Notes under the pieces: generated by a model | Told to the model about the DNA's origin: nothing | The model's database searches: none | Seen by the model: only the letters and a program-made list of their open reading frames with translations | Part shown: positions 26,140 through 35,758 of the stretch, in pieces | Numbering within the stretch: the first letter of the stretch is position 1 | Layout: every line of letters begins with the position of its first letter | DNA from: Opitutaceae bacterium | GTDB lineage: Bacteria > Verrucomicrobiota > Verrucomicrobiia > Opitutales > Opitutaceae | Length of the DNA stretch: 57,830 nucleotides | Direction: 5' to 3' | NCBI GenBank assembly: GCA_026125215.1 | Contig: JAHCLN010000004.1 | Location: 1-57,830, forward strand | Translations under genes and position numbers: made by a program

Positions 26140-27801
26140 TCAGTTGAGCGCGGGCTCGGTGCGCTTGAGCTCGGCGGCGACCAGGTCGTTGATCACCGAA
26201 TTGGCGGCGAGGCGCGAGGTCAGCAGGGCCAGCTGGGCGCGGGCCGCGGCGTAGGTCGGGTTGGCCTCGCTGAGATCGGGCAGCTGCTTTTCCGCGGCAA
26301 ACACGAGGAGGCCTTGGTCGGCCGTGAGCACCATGTCGGAGACCTGGCCCTTTTCCAGCCGCTCGAGGGTGCTGAGCACGGCGGGGTTGAGGTCGGCGGC
26401 GGGTTCGCGGCGGGTGAAGGCGGCGGTCTGGGAGGTGGTCACGCTCACGCCGGCGCCGCGCGCGGCGGCGGTAGCGGCCTCGGCGAAGGCCGTGCCGGCG
26501 GCGAGGCGTTGGGTGACGTCGGTCTTGAGCGTGCGGCCAAGCTCGACAAAACGGCGGCGCTTCTCGCTCTCGATGTAGTCGGCGGTGACCCGGTCGAGGA
26601 CTTCGGTGAGCAGCGGCGTGCGGGCGGGCTGGGTTTCCTGCCAGACGAGGATCACCGCGCCCTGCCGGTGGGTGACCGCATCGGACACGAGCCGGGACTC
26701 GCCCAGGCGGAAGGCTGCGGCGGCGATTTCCGGGGACTGGCCGAACTCGGCTGGGCCGGCCTCGCGGGTGAAGGGGGCGAGGGGCTGGAGGGTGAGTTGC
26801 CGGCTGCCGAGGTAGGCCAGGAGGCCGTCGGCGGTCTTGGTGTTGGGATTTTCAAAGATGGCGAGCGCGAGGTCGGCGGCGGCCTTGCTGGCGAGATTGC
26901 GGGCGCGGGCGAGCTTCAGCTCGGCCTCGACCTGGTCGCGGACCAGCGGGTAGTCGGCGGCGGTGGCGGGCTGCGGCGCGGCGTCATCCGGGCCGGGCTT
27001 GGCAAAGGCGCCGGGGAAACGGTCGAAGGCGCCGCGCACTTCCTCCTCGGTAACCTGCACGGCCGCCAGGTGGTCGGCGGCCGGGAAGTTCAGGGCGCCG
27101 ACGACGATGCGCGGGCCGATTTCGTAGCGGAAGGTGTTGTCGCCGAAAAATTTTGCCAGGTCGGCGGGCGCGGGGGTGACGGCGGGGGCGTAAGCCGTGT
27201 AGTCGAGGGCGGCGATGCCGAGGGTCCAGCGCGTGTCGCTGCGGGCGAGGGCGGTGCGCACGTCTTCGTCCAGCACGTAGCCGGGGCCGCCGACGAGCTT
27301 CTGGAGCTTGTTGATGCGCACATCGTCGCCCATGACGCGGGCCACATCGGCCTCGGTGACGCCGCCGCCGGTCTTCAGGGAATCGCGGAAGGCGGCGTAG
27401 CTCGCGGCGTCGAAGGCGCCGTCCTCGCCGGCGAAGGCGCGCAGGGTGCGGATGTGGTCGGCGATCTCCTCCTTGGAGGTGGTGGGGAGGCCGAGCCGGT
27501 CGGCCAGGTGCAGCGAGGCGACACGCTGGAAAGCGTAGCTCTGCAACTGCTCGCCGCCGAAGCCGCTGTAGCCCAGCTGCAGGGTGGCGCTGAGGTTGGC
27601 ATCGCCGTAGAGGCGGGCCTGGTCCTCGTCCGAGCCGAGGTTGTAGCCGAAAAATTCGCGCTTCAGCACCTCGCGGTCCTTCCAGCCGAGGCCGGAGGAG
27701 GCGTTCGTGACGAACACAAAGGCGACGATGACGACGAAGAGCAGCGATCCGAAAAGGATTTTGTGGTGCCGCTGCATGTTGCGCTGAATCCAGGAGATCA
27801 T
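26140..27801 (-). CDS. SurA/PpiD-like periplasmic folding factor
   Basis: 553 residues with an N-terminal membrane anchor (HHKILFGSLLFVVIVAFVFV, about residues 12-31) followed by a SurA_N-type helical region, matching PpiD layout. PpiD proteins help outer membrane proteins leave the translocon. The middle (about 300-400) is where a parvulin isomerase domain would be; I can see only weak traces such as ESRLVSDAVTHRQGAVILVW, so catalysis is doubtful. The end is a long helical segment. It lies 66 bases downstream of the YihY-like gene on the same strand, possibly in one transcript. Confidence 0.8.
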   Translation of the reverse strand: MISWIQRNMQRHHKILFGSLLFVVIVAFVFVTNASSGLGWKDREVLKREFFGYNLGSDEDQARLYGDANLSATLQLGYSGFGGEQLQSYAFQRVASLHLADRLGLPTTSKEEIADHIRTLRAFAGEDGAFDAASYAAFRDSLKTGGGVTEADVARVMGDDVRINKLQKLVGGPGYVLDEDVRTALARSDTRWTLGIAALDYTAYAPAVTPAPADLAKFFGDNTFRYEIGPRIVVGALNFPAADHLAAVQVTEEEVRGAFDRFPGAFAKPGPDDAAPQPATAADYPLVRDQVEAELKLARARNLASKAAADLALAIFENPNTKTADGLLAYLGSRQLTLQPLAPFTREAGPAEFGQSPEIAAAAFRLGESRLVSDAVTHRQGAVILVWQETQPARTPLLTEVLDRVTADYIESEKRRRFVELGRTLKTDVTQRLAAGTAFAEAATAAARGAGVSVTTSQTAAFTRREPAADLNPAVLSTLERLEKGQVSDMVLTADQGLLVFAAEKQLPDLSEANPTYAAARAQLALLTSRLAANSVINDLVAAELKRTEPALN

Positions 27802-27867
27802 GGCTGAAAACCGGCGAACGTAGGTTCCCGGCGCGGTGAGGCAAGGGCGAATTGCCCGGCCCGGGGC

Positions 27868-29409
27868 TCAGGCCTTGGCCGGCGGCCGGGGGGCGCCGAA
27901 GGTGAAGGGCGGGCGCGACTCGTCGAACTGGTGCTCGCGGAAGAGGGTCTCGAAGTCCTGCTGGAAAAACGCCGACCGCGCGATGCTGTCCGTCTCCTCC
28001 AGGTAGCGGTTGAGCACGGGGTCGAAATCCGTGAAGACCGGGCCCTGGGGGTCGGTCCCGAGGTTGTCGTCGAGGTGCTTGAACTCGCCGAGGGTGATGC
28101 GGTTGAGCGGCCGGGCCGGCTGGTAACGGTAGTCGGTGGCGTTTTCCCCGGGCTGGGGCGGGATGCTGGTGACGAGCCCCATGCGCTTGAGCCGGTTGAT
28201 GGACTCGTTGAGGAGCTGGGTGGGCACCTTGAGCATGTCGCCCAGCTGGGCCGCGGTGCAGGGGGGCAGGCAGTCGTTGAAGCGGCGGCAGATGGTGAGC
28301 AACACGACTAGTGAGAGCTGCTCGCGGGTGCTTTCCGCCAGGCTGTTCCAGGCGGCCTGGGAGTTGCGGAAGCGGGCGTTCTGCACGGCGTAGCTCACCT
28401 GCCCGCCAAGCAGCACGAAGAACCAGAACACGTAGAGCCCGATCATCAAGATCGGGAGGATGCCGAGGGAGCCGTAGAGGCTGCGGGCGAGGATGACGCG
28501 GCGGAAATAGAGGAAGGCCAGGAAGTTGTTCAGGACCAGCAGCAGGGCGACCACCACCGCGCCGATGAAGGCCGCCCGCCAGTAAACATGGGTGTTGGGG
28601 ATGTAGCGGTAGAAGAGCGTGAGGATCGCCACGAGCATCACGACCGAGAGGGAGGGCACGAGGTAGCGGAGAAACTCCAGCAGCTCGGTGCCGAGCGGGA
28701 TCTTGGCCGCAAAGGTGTTGAAAAACGCGCCCGCCGAGAGGCCGGTGACGGCCGCAAAGAACAGCACCGCCCCGAGCGTCAGGATCGTCCAGTAGAACGC
28801 GATCCGCGCAAACCACGAGCGGCCGCGCCGCACGCCCCAGATCTCGTTGAAGGCGCTCTCGATGGAGGTGAAGAGCTGGAGGACGATGAAGATGAGGGTG
28901 AGGGCCCCGATGGCGCCGACCGCGCTGTTGCGCGAGCCGTCGATGAATCCGTCGATCAGCGACACGATTTCCGGGTCCAGCTCCACCGGCGCGCCCGGTT
29001 CGGTGGCTTCGGCGGGCTGCGTGTGCAGGGTGGCCGCGGTGACGATGTCGCTCTTCGGCGGTCCGCCGGGCGGCGCCTCCTCGTGCAGCGCGATGGTGGG
29101 CGCGACGAAACGCAGGAGCTTGTTGAGCGAATTGGCCGCGAGGTGCGGGTCGTTTTGGTCGAGGACGAAACCGGCGACCAGCACGGCGATGGCCACCAAG
29201 GGGCCGAGGCCGAGCAGCGAGCTGAACGTGAGCGCGGCGGCGCGGCTGAAGGCGTTGTTTTCCTCCAGCCCGTTGCCGGTGATGGAGACGACGCGGAGGA
29301 AGGCGAAGAGCCGGCCGCGGGGCGAGCGGTCCTTCAGGTGCGGGCTGGCCCAGATCTCGCGCCGGAACAGGTGCTCCAGCCGCCGGTAACGCTCCGCCAG
29401 GCTTGCCAT
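27868..29409 (-). CDS. YihY/BrkB-family membrane protein with C-terminal winged-helix region
   Basis: 513 residues. Six hydrophobic segments spread over about residues 45-350 carry family marks AFSRAAALTFSSLLGLGPLV, AFNEIWGVRRGRSW and FLYFRRVILARSLYGSLG. The segment between the first two helices is unusually long (about residues 85-150) and acidic. After the membrane part, about 130 residues contain a winged-helix-like stretch, as in longer YihY homologues. Function of the family is not settled; it is an inner-membrane protein, once misnamed RNase BN. Confidence 0.87.
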   Translation of the reverse strand: MASLAERYRRLEHLFRREIWASPHLKDRSPRGRLFAFLRVVSITGNGLEENNAFSRAAALTFSSLLGLGPLVAIAVLVAGFVLDQNDPHLAANSLNKLLRFVAPTIALHEEAPPGGPPKSDIVTAATLHTQPAEATEPGAPVELDPEIVSLIDGFIDGSRNSAVGAIGALTLIFIVLQLFTSIESAFNEIWGVRRGRSWFARIAFYWTILTLGAVLFFAAVTGLSAGAFFNTFAAKIPLGTELLEFLRYLVPSLSVVMLVAILTLFYRYIPNTHVYWRAAFIGAVVVALLLVLNNFLAFLYFRRVILARSLYGSLGILPILMIGLYVFWFFVLLGGQVSYAVQNARFRNSQAAWNSLAESTREQLSLVVLLTICRRFNDCLPPCTAAQLGDMLKVPTQLLNESINRLKRMGLVTSIPPQPGENATDYRYQPARPLNRITLGEFKHLDDNLGTDPQGPVFTDFDPVLNRYLEETDSIARSAFFQQDFETLFREHQFDESRPPFTFGAPRPPAKA

Positions 29410-29428
29410 GATGCGGCGACCGGCCGGC

Positions 29429-30181
29429 TCAGCTGGTGAGCTGGTGGTGGGTGACGGCCAGCATGCCCAGCAAACCGATGGCCGCGGCGAGAATGACGGG
29501 CAGCAGGCTGACGGAGACCGTGCTCAGGTAGAGGCCGGCCGAACCGGCCAGCACCGCGAGCAGGGGCAAACCCTGGCCCTGCGTGAAAAAGATGAAGCCC
29601 AGGAAACCGAAGCCGAGGGCGGCGCGGAAACGCACGAAGGGGTAGATGTTGACCATGCCGAGGCCGAGCAGGAGGGCGAGGGCGAGGTCCAGCACGCCGA
29701 GCAGCACGAGCGGATGGGCGGGCAGCTGCTCCAGATTGAAGGCCATCAGGAAATCAATCGATGGCAGCAGTTCGCCGGCCGCGGCGATGAAGAGCATGGT
29801 CATCGCGCCATACATGCCGATGGCGGCGGCGCGGGCCATGGCGATGGCGGGATCCTTGCGGTCCTTGGTGTCGTCGGTGTGGCCTTCCGCGGCGGCCAGC
29901 ATCTCGTCCACGGTGATGGGCGGGCGGCTGTCGGTGGCGGTGTTGAGGGTGGTGAGATTTTCCTTCGCCTTGACCTTGAGCTTTTTCTTCTCGGGGAAGA
30001 GCACGGCCTTGATCTCCGCGTTGCTCTCGATGGTCGCCCACTGCTCGGTGGCGGCGTCGTAGAAGAGCGTGGCGGTGGTGATCTGGCCCGAATCGAGCAG
30101 CGAGCTGAGCTGCTCCAGGTTGAAAGGCCCGCGGGCCTCGGTTTCTGACTCGTTGGGGAGGTGGAATTCCTGCGTGGCCAT
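29429..30181 (-). CDS. GYF_2 (DUF4339) domain membrane protein
   Basis: 250 residues from the ATG complementary to 30179-30181. Residues 1-55 form a GYF_2-like domain (RGPFNLEQLSSLLDSGQI, then ATEQWATIES), usually a protein-interaction module. A charged linker follows, then about four to six hydrophobic segments from residue 120 to the end. It lies between argS and the YihY-like gene, all on the minus strand with short gaps. I cannot assign a role. Confidence 0.78.
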   Translation of the reverse strand: MATQEFHLPNESETEARGPFNLEQLSSLLDSGQITTATLFYDAATEQWATIESNAEIKAVLFPEKKKLKVKAKENLTTLNTATDSRPPITVDEMLAAAEGHTDDTKDRKDPAIAMARAAAIGMYGAMTMLFIAAAGELLPSIDFLMAFNLEQLPAHPLVLLGVLDLALALLLGLGMVNIYPFVRFRAALGFGFLGFIFFTQGQGLPLLAVLAGSAGLYLSTVSVSLLPVILAAAIGLLGMLAVTHHQLTS

Positions 30182-30237
30182 GGGGGATGCCGGAGGGTGG
30201 CCGGGCGGTCCCGGGCGGGCAAGTGTATTGTCGCGGC

Positions 30238-31992
30238 CTACATGCGGGCCAGCGGGCGCAGGCCGAGCAGATGCAGGCCGTTTTCCAGCACCAGGAGCGT
30301 GCGGGCGCAGAGCAGCAGCCGGCGCGCGCGCACGGCCGGCTCGTCCACGATCACCTTGTCGGCCGCGTAGAACGCGCTGAACTCGCCGGCCAGCTCGAAG
30401 AGGTAGGTGCACAGGAAGTGCGGGCGCAGCTGGGCCGTGGTGAGGTTCAGCACGGTGGCAAAGCCGACAAGTTTCCGCGCGAGGGCGAGCTCGCCGGGGG
30501 TTTCCGGCGGGGTGGCGCCGGCGGTGGCCGCGGCGTCCGTTGGCTCCAGCCCGGCCTTGCGGAAGATGGAGCGGATGCGGCTGACGGCGTAGAGCAGGTA
30601 GGGCGCGGTGTTGCCGTCGAAGGAGAGGATTTTCTCCCACGCGAACACGTAGTCGCTGCTGCGGTTCTGCGCGAGGTCGGCGTAGCGCACGGCGCCGATG
30701 CCGACGGCCCGCGCGATGTCGCGGCGCTCCGGCTCCGGCAGGTCGGGCGATTTCTCGGTGACGAGCGCGAAGGCGCGTTCCTCGGCCTCGTCGAGCAGGT
30801 CCTGCAGCTTGATGGGATCGCCGGACCGGGTCTTGATGGCCTTGCCGTCCTCGCCGAGGATGGTGCCGAAGGTGACGTGCTGGAACTCCGGCAGCCGCCG
30901 GCCCGTGGCGGCAAACCACTTTTGCGTGGTGAGCCACAGTTGTTCGAAGTGGTCGTTTTGCCGGGTGTCGGTGACGACGATGACGCCGTCGGCCCGGAAG
31001 TGCTCCACGCGGTAGGCCATGGTGGCGAGGTCGGTGGAGGCGTAGTTGCTGGCGCCGTCGCTCTTGCGGATGATGAACGGCTGCGTGGCAAAGCGCGGGT
31101 GTCCGGGATGGAACACGACGAGCGCGCCCTGGCTCTCGACCGCCAGGCCGGCCGCGGTGAGCTCGCGGTAGATGGCGTCCACCTTGTCGCGGTAGAAGCT
31201 CTCGCCGAGGAAGTGGTCGTAGTTGACGTCGAGCCGGCGGTAGATGGCGGTGAGCGATTCGAGGCTCAGCCGGTTGACCTGCTCCCAGAGCGCGACGGCG
31301 GCCGGCTCGCCCTGCTGCAGGCGCACGAGCTCCTGCCGCGCCTGCTCCAGCGCCGCGGGGTCGGCCTTGCAGGCGGCGTTGGCGACCTTGTAGAGGCGCT
31401 CGAATTCCTCCAGCGGATCCCGGGCGAGGGCGGCCTCGTCGAGGAAATGGCGGTAGCCGTAAAGAATCATGCCGAACTGCGTGCCCCAGTCGCCGAGATG
31501 GTTGTCGCGGATGACCTCGGCGCCGCAGAACGCCAGCAGCCGGCAGATGGCCTCGCCGATGATGATCGAGCGGATATGGCCGACATGCATCTGCTTCGCG
31601 GTGTTGGGCGAGCCGTAGTCCACGACATAGCGCCGGCCCCGGTAGAGCGCGGCGGCGCCGGCCTTGAGGTGCGCCACATCGTCGTGCTGCCGCAGCCAGT
31701 CCAGCAACCCGGCGGGCCGGAGGGTCAGGTTGATGAAGCCCGGACCGGCGATCGCGATGTCGAAATCCTCCCGCACCGCCGGGGGCAGGGCGGCGACCAG
31801 CTGCCCGGCCACCTCGCGGGGATTGAGCTTGCGGGCCTTGGCGTAGCCCAGTGCGCCGTTGGCCTGAAAATCGCCATGCCGGGGGTCGGCGGGCCGCAGC
31901 TCCGGCGCAAAACCGGGCTCCAAGCCGGCGGCTTGCGCGGCGCTTTGCAGGGCCGATTCCAGGTCGGCGGCGAGGTGAAACGAGACTGGCAT
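30238..31992 (-). CDS. argS: Arginyl-tRNA synthetase
   Basis: 584 residues, class I synthetase charging tRNA-Arg. The ATG complementary to 31990-31992 gives MPVSFHLAADLESALQSAAQ, the normal start of the N-terminal additional domain; a longer frame to 32205 has no family sequence. The HIGH motif appears as YGSPNTAKQMHVGHIRS near residue 125, with GDWGTQFGMILYGY soon after. In place of KMSK there is GKAIKTRSGD, normal for many ArgS. The C-terminal DALR anticodon-binding domain ends LHLLGLRPLARM. Confidence 0.95.
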   Translation of the reverse strand: MPVSFHLAADLESALQSAAQAAGLEPGFAPELRPADPRHGDFQANGALGYAKARKLNPREVAGQLVAALPPAVREDFDIAIAGPGFINLTLRPAGLLDWLRQHDDVAHLKAGAAALYRGRRYVVDYGSPNTAKQMHVGHIRSIIIGEAICRLLAFCGAEVIRDNHLGDWGTQFGMILYGYRHFLDEAALARDPLEEFERLYKVANAACKADPAALEQARQELVRLQQGEPAAVALWEQVNRLSLESLTAIYRRLDVNYDHFLGESFYRDKVDAIYRELTAAGLAVESQGALVVFHPGHPRFATQPFIIRKSDGASNYASTDLATMAYRVEHFRADGVIVVTDTRQNDHFEQLWLTTQKWFAATGRRLPEFQHVTFGTILGEDGKAIKTRSGDPIKLQDLLDEAEERAFALVTEKSPDLPEPERRDIARAVGIGAVRYADLAQNRSSDYVFAWEKILSFDGNTAPYLLYAVSRIRSIFRKAGLEPTDAAATAGATPPETPGELALARKLVGFATVLNLTTAQLRPHFLCTYLFELAGEFSAFYAADKVIVDEPAVRARRLLLCARTLLVLENGLHLLGLRPLARM

Positions 31993-32210
31993 CCCCTCAC
32001 TCAACGGTCCGTCGCCGCAGGCGCGCAAGCGTGGAGTTTGCCGCGCAGGCGCGGAGAGCGGGCGGTTTGGCGGGGTGCCGCAAAGCCGCCGGCCGCACCG
32101 GGTTGCAGGGTGCGCATTGGGCAATTTTGGCTCGACAATTCCGCTGGGGCTGGTTTGCTCGCAAACTTTTCCGCTCTGCGGCAGCGCGCAGATATTCACA
32201 AACATTCCAC

Positions 32211-33554
32211 ATGAGCAGCAAACGCACGATTCCGGCCCGCCGTTTCATCAAACCCTCGTTCACCCAGCTGATTGAAAAGAAGCGGGATGGACATGAATTC
32301 ACCCAGGAGGAAATTCGCTATATCATTGATAGCACGCTTGATGGAGAGATGCCCCAGCACCAGCTGGCGGCGCTCGCGATGGCCATTTACTTCTCCAACA
32401 TGTCGGCCCAGGAAACGGCCGACCTGACCGAGGAAATGATGCTTTCCGGCGAGGTGATCGACCTTTCCCACATCGCCAAGCCGAAGATCGACAAGTATTC
32501 CACCGGCGGCGTGGGCGACAAGACCTCGCTCGTGCTCGTGCCGCTGGCCATGGCCTCCGGCGTGGTGGTGCCGATGATGTGCGGCGTGGAGCACGACTAC
32601 ATCATCAGCCCGCTCGACAAGCTGGGCTCGTTCCCGGGCTTCAAGAGCCATATGTCGATCGACGCCTTCGTCTCGCAGCTCGGCCGCGTGGGCGGCGCGA
32701 TTGTCGCGCAGGACGAGAAACTCGCCCCCGCGGACGCCAAGTTCTACGACCTCCGCAAGGAGACCGGCACGATTCCCAGCCTCCCGCTCATCACCGGCTC
32801 GGTCCTCTCGCGCAAGCTGGCCGAGGGCTCCGAGGGTCTCGTGATCGACGTCAAATGGGGCAACGGCTCCTTCATCAAGGACCTCGAGCAGGCCAAGCAG
32901 CTCGCGCGCTCCATGACCCGCGTCGGCCGCTCCATGAAGCGCCGCTGCGTCGCCCTGGTGACCGACATGAACCAGCCGCTCGGCGACACGGTCGGCACCT
33001 CGCTGGAGATCAAGGAAGCCATCCAGCTCCTGAAGGGTGAGGGCCCCGAGGACATGAAGGAACTCGTGCTCAAGCTCGGCATGGAGATCGTGCGGCTCGC
33101 CGGCGTCGCCGGTTCCACACTCTCGGCCAAGCAGACCGTGCAGCGCCACCTCACCGACGGCTCCGCCCTCCAGAAGTTCAAGGACCTCATCAAGGCGCAG
33201 GGCGGCGACACGAGCCTGGTGGACCACCCGGAAAAATTCCCGGCGGCCCGCCACATCCGCAAGCTGCCGGCGCCGAAGCGCGGCTACGTGCACACCATCA
33301 ACGCCGCGTTCATCGCGCAGGGCGTCGCCATCCTCGGCGCCGGCCGCGACAGCCATGGCAAGATCGACCACGCCGTGGGCGTGTCGGAGATCAAGAAGGT
33401 CGGCACGCAGGTGAAGCAGGGCGAGCCGCTCATGATGATCCATTACAACGACGAGGCGAAGCTCGAGCAGGCGCTCAACCTGTTCAAGGACGCCTACCGC
33501 CTCGCGCCGAAGCGGCCCACGCCGCCGCCGCTCATCGTCGAGCGCGTGGCCTGA
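32211..33554 (+). CDS. Pyrimidine-nucleoside (thymidine) phosphorylase
   Basis: 447 residues. The phosphate-binding signature KYSTGGVGDKTSLVLVPLAM near residue 97 is diagnostic of the DeoA/Pdp family, which splits thymidine and uridine with phosphate into base and (deoxy)ribose 1-phosphate. FTQEEIRYIIDSTLDGEMPQ at the N-terminus and KAYRLAPKRP-like C-terminal sequence also fit. The ATG at 32211 follows the AT-rich argS upstream region and faces away from argS. Whether it prefers thymidine only or both pyrimidines cannot be read off. A strong terminator follows. Confidence 0.93.
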   Translation: MSSKRTIPARRFIKPSFTQLIEKKRDGHEFTQEEIRYIIDSTLDGEMPQHQLAALAMAIYFSNMSAQETADLTEEMMLSGEVIDLSHIAKPKIDKYSTGGVGDKTSLVLVPLAMASGVVVPMMCGVEHDYIISPLDKLGSFPGFKSHMSIDAFVSQLGRVGGAIVAQDEKLAPADAKFYDLRKETGTIPSLPLITGSVLSRKLAEGSEGLVIDVKWGNGSFIKDLEQAKQLARSMTRVGRSMKRRCVALVTDMNQPLGDTVGTSLEIKEAIQLLKGEGPEDMKELVLKLGMEIVRLAGVAGSTLSAKQTVQRHLTDGSALQKFKDLIKAQGGDTSLVDHPEKFPAARHIRKLPAPKRGYVHTINAAFIAQGVAILGAGRDSHGKIDHAVGVSEIKKVGTQVKQGEPLMMIHYNDEAKLEQALNLFKDAYRLAPKRPTPPPLIVERVA

Positions 33555-33567
33555 GCCCGCCAATTTC

Positions 33568-33597
33568 AGCCCCGGTGCGAAACGCCGGGGCTTTTTT
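33568..33597 (+). terminator. Rho-independent terminator after the nucleoside phosphorylase
   Basis: Arms AGCCCCGG and CCGGGGCT close a short loop and are followed by CTTTTTTG, 13 bases past the stop codon. Confidence 0.92.
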
Positions 33598-33651
33598 GCG
33601 CCGCGGTTGACGCCGCGGACAACCCGGTTCCCTTGCGCGACCCGACCCTTC

Positions 33652-34683
33652 ATGGATTCCCTCACCCAAGCCACGCTCGGAGCCGCGGTTGCCGCTGCCG
33701 GTTGGCATCGTCCGCTCGGGCGCAAGGCCCTGCCCTGGGGCGTGGCGCTCGGCACGCTGCCCGACCTCGACATCGTGGTGTTCCCGTGGCTCGACACCGT
33801 GCAGCGGCTCTACTGGCACCGCGGCGAGTCGCATTCGCTCCTGCTCATTTTCCCGCTGGCGCTGGCGGCCGGCTGGCTGGTGCACCGCGTGCATCGCGGG
33901 GCGGGCCTGACCTTTGCCCGGGCGGCCGGCGTGGCGTGGCTGGTGTTTCTCACGCATGTGCTGATCGATTTTTTCACGGTTTACGGCACGCAGTTGCTGG
34001 CACCGTTCACGCGGCATGGTTTCGGCAGCAACAATCTCTTCATCATCGATCCGCTCTACACGGTGCCGCTGCTGCTGGGGTGTTTGCTGTTTGCGGTGTG
34101 GCCGGCCGGGGCGGGCCGGCGGGCCAATGCGGCCGGGCTCGCGTTGAGCACGCTCTACGTTTTTTGGTCCTTCGGCGCGCAGGCCGTGGCGGAGCGCGGG
34201 TTTCAACGCGAGCTGGCGCGGCAGGGGATCGTGGCGACGGGACCGGCCCTGACTACCGCCACGCCGCTCAACACCGTGCTCTGGCGGCATCTCGCGCCGG
34301 TGGAGGGCGGTTTTGTGATCGGCTACCGTTCGTTGCTCGATGCGGGCGGGGAGGTGCGGTTTGATTTTGTGCCGCAACGCGCGGAGCTGGCCGCCCCCTG
34401 GCGCGGGTCGCGCGAATTTGCGGTGCTGGAGTGGTTCTCCCAGGGCTTTTGGATTGCACAGCCCGGGACCGAAGGAACCCGGATCATCGATCTGCGTTTC
34501 GGCGAGATCCGGACGCGTCCGGGGATGTCACCGGACGAATGGGGTCATGTGTTCGCCTGGGAGCTGAACCATTCCGGGGACGGCGGTGTGCAACTGCGGC
34601 AATTGCCGCAGGTTTTCGACGACCGGCGCGCCGCCTTCGGGGCGGTCTGGCGCCGGCTGCGCGGCGACCGCGGGGCGTGGTGA
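33652..34683 (+). CDS. YdjM/LexA-regulated-type metal-dependent membrane hydrolase
   Basis: 343 residues from ATG 33652. The N-terminal MDSLTQATLGAAVAAAGW and the histidine motif WHRGESHSLLLIFP, then THVLIDFFTVYG, match the YdjM-like family of membrane-embedded metal-dependent hydrolases. Five or so hydrophobic segments occupy residues 1-180. The C-terminal 160 residues are soluble and beta-rich. The substrate is unknown; relatives have been linked to phospholipid or envelope metabolism. It precedes the PHP gene by 49 bases. Confidence 0.85.
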   Translation: MDSLTQATLGAAVAAAGWHRPLGRKALPWGVALGTLPDLDIVVFPWLDTVQRLYWHRGESHSLLLIFPLALAAGWLVHRVHRGAGLTFARAAGVAWLVFLTHVLIDFFTVYGTQLLAPFTRHGFGSNNLFIIDPLYTVPLLLGCLLFAVWPAGAGRRANAAGLALSTLYVFWSFGAQAVAERGFQRELARQGIVATGPALTTATPLNTVLWRHLAPVEGGFVIGYRSLLDAGGEVRFDFVPQRAELAAPWRGSREFAVLEWFSQGFWIAQPGTEGTRIIDLRFGEIRTRPGMSPDEWGHVFAWELNHSGDGGVQLRQLPQVFDDRRAAFGAVWRRLRGDRGAW

Positions 34684-34732
34684 GTTTGAGGTTCCGCTTG
34701 TCCTTCCGCGGCGACGCCAAAGGATGACGGCG

Positions 34733-35608
34733 ATGAAACTGCTCAACCCCTACGCCGGCACGGAGAATCTGCCGTGGCTGCGCGGCAACCTGCATGCGCA
34801 CACGACGGTCAGCGACGGCCGGCGCTCACCCCAGGCCGTCGTCAACGACTACGTCCGCCGGGGCTACGACTTCCTGATGATCAGCGACCACGATGTGCTG
34901 ACGGATGCGGCGGCCTACGCCAAGCTGCGCTCGCGCGGGCTCGTGCTGATCCCCGGGAACGAAATCTCGGCGCGCGGTCCGCACCTGCTGCACGTGGATG
35001 CGGACGTTTTCGTGCCGCCGCTGGCGGACCGGCAGAAGGTGATCGAGGCCATCAACCGCGGACGGGGCTTCGCGGTGATCAACCACCCGAACTGGCTGCA
35101 GGATTTTAATCACTGTCCGTTTGAGAAACTCGCCGCGTGGCAGGGCTATGCGGGGATAGAAATCTACAACGGCACGATCGGCCGGCTGCACGGCAGCCCG
35201 TATGCGACCGACAAGTGGGACCGGCTGCTGGCGGCCGGCCGCCGGGTCTGGGGTTTCGCCCACGACGACAGCCATCTGGCCAAGGATGATGTCGGCCTGG
35301 GCTGGCTGATGGTCGCGGCGGAGGAGCGCAGTGTCGCGGGAATCATGGCGGCGCTCCGCAAGGGTGCTTTCTACGCTTCCACCGGCGTGACCATCCGCAG
35401 CATCCGCGTGCAGGGCCGGCGCGTCACGGTGCATGCGCCGGATGCCGGGCGCATCGTCGCCCTGCGGGAAGTGGGCCGGCGGATCGCGCAGGTGGACGGC
35501 ACGAAGATCACCGTGACCATGCCGGCCGATGCGGCTTATCTGCGCTTCGAATGTTACGGGCGCGGCGAGGCCCGGGCCTGGACGCAGCCGTTTTTTCCGG
35601 CGGGTTAG
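34733..35608 (+). CDS. PHP-domain metal-dependent phosphoesterase
   Basis: 291 residues. The metal-binding PHP motifs are complete: GNLHAHTTVSDG near residue 18, FLMISDHDVLT near 46, PGNEIS, INHPNW and FAHDDSH near 180. The ATG at 34733 is preferred to the one at 34724 because AAAGGA lies about 8 bases upstream of it. The C-terminal 90 residues form a beta-rich region after the PHP barrel. Such proteins hydrolyse phosphoesters such as nucleotides or sugar phosphates. Possible operon with the preceding hydrolase. Confidence 0.88.
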   Translation: MKLLNPYAGTENLPWLRGNLHAHTTVSDGRRSPQAVVNDYVRRGYDFLMISDHDVLTDAAAYAKLRSRGLVLIPGNEISARGPHLLHVDADVFVPPLADRQKVIEAINRGRGFAVINHPNWLQDFNHCPFEKLAAWQGYAGIEIYNGTIGRLHGSPYATDKWDRLLAAGRRVWGFAHDDSHLAKDDVGLGWLMVAAEERSVAGIMAALRKGAFYASTGVTIRSIRVQGRRVTVHAPDAGRIVALREVGRRIAQVDGTKITVTMPADAAYLRFECYGRGEARAWTQPFFPAG

Positions 35609-35645
35609 GAGAAATGTGACCGTTACACTGAGGCGCGGTAGCGCC

Positions 35646-35720
35646 GGTAGGGGCCGTTATCCTTAACGGCCCGTGGATGGCATGCGTCGCACCGGGCGGT
35701 TAAGGATAACCGCCCCTACC
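35646..35720 (-). repeat. 75-base double-hairpin repeat, copy 2 (inverted)
   Basis: The same two-palindrome element as at 17001-17075 but in the opposite orientation, bounded by GGTAGGGG and CCCCTACC. Here both palindromes are perfect (GGCCGTTATCCTTAACGGCC and GGCGGTTAAGGATAACCGCC). It fills the gap between the convergent PHP and heparinase-like genes. Confidence 0.87.
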
Positions 35721-35758
35721 TTTTGGCCACGACTTCATTTGAAACGCGCCAACCTGCT

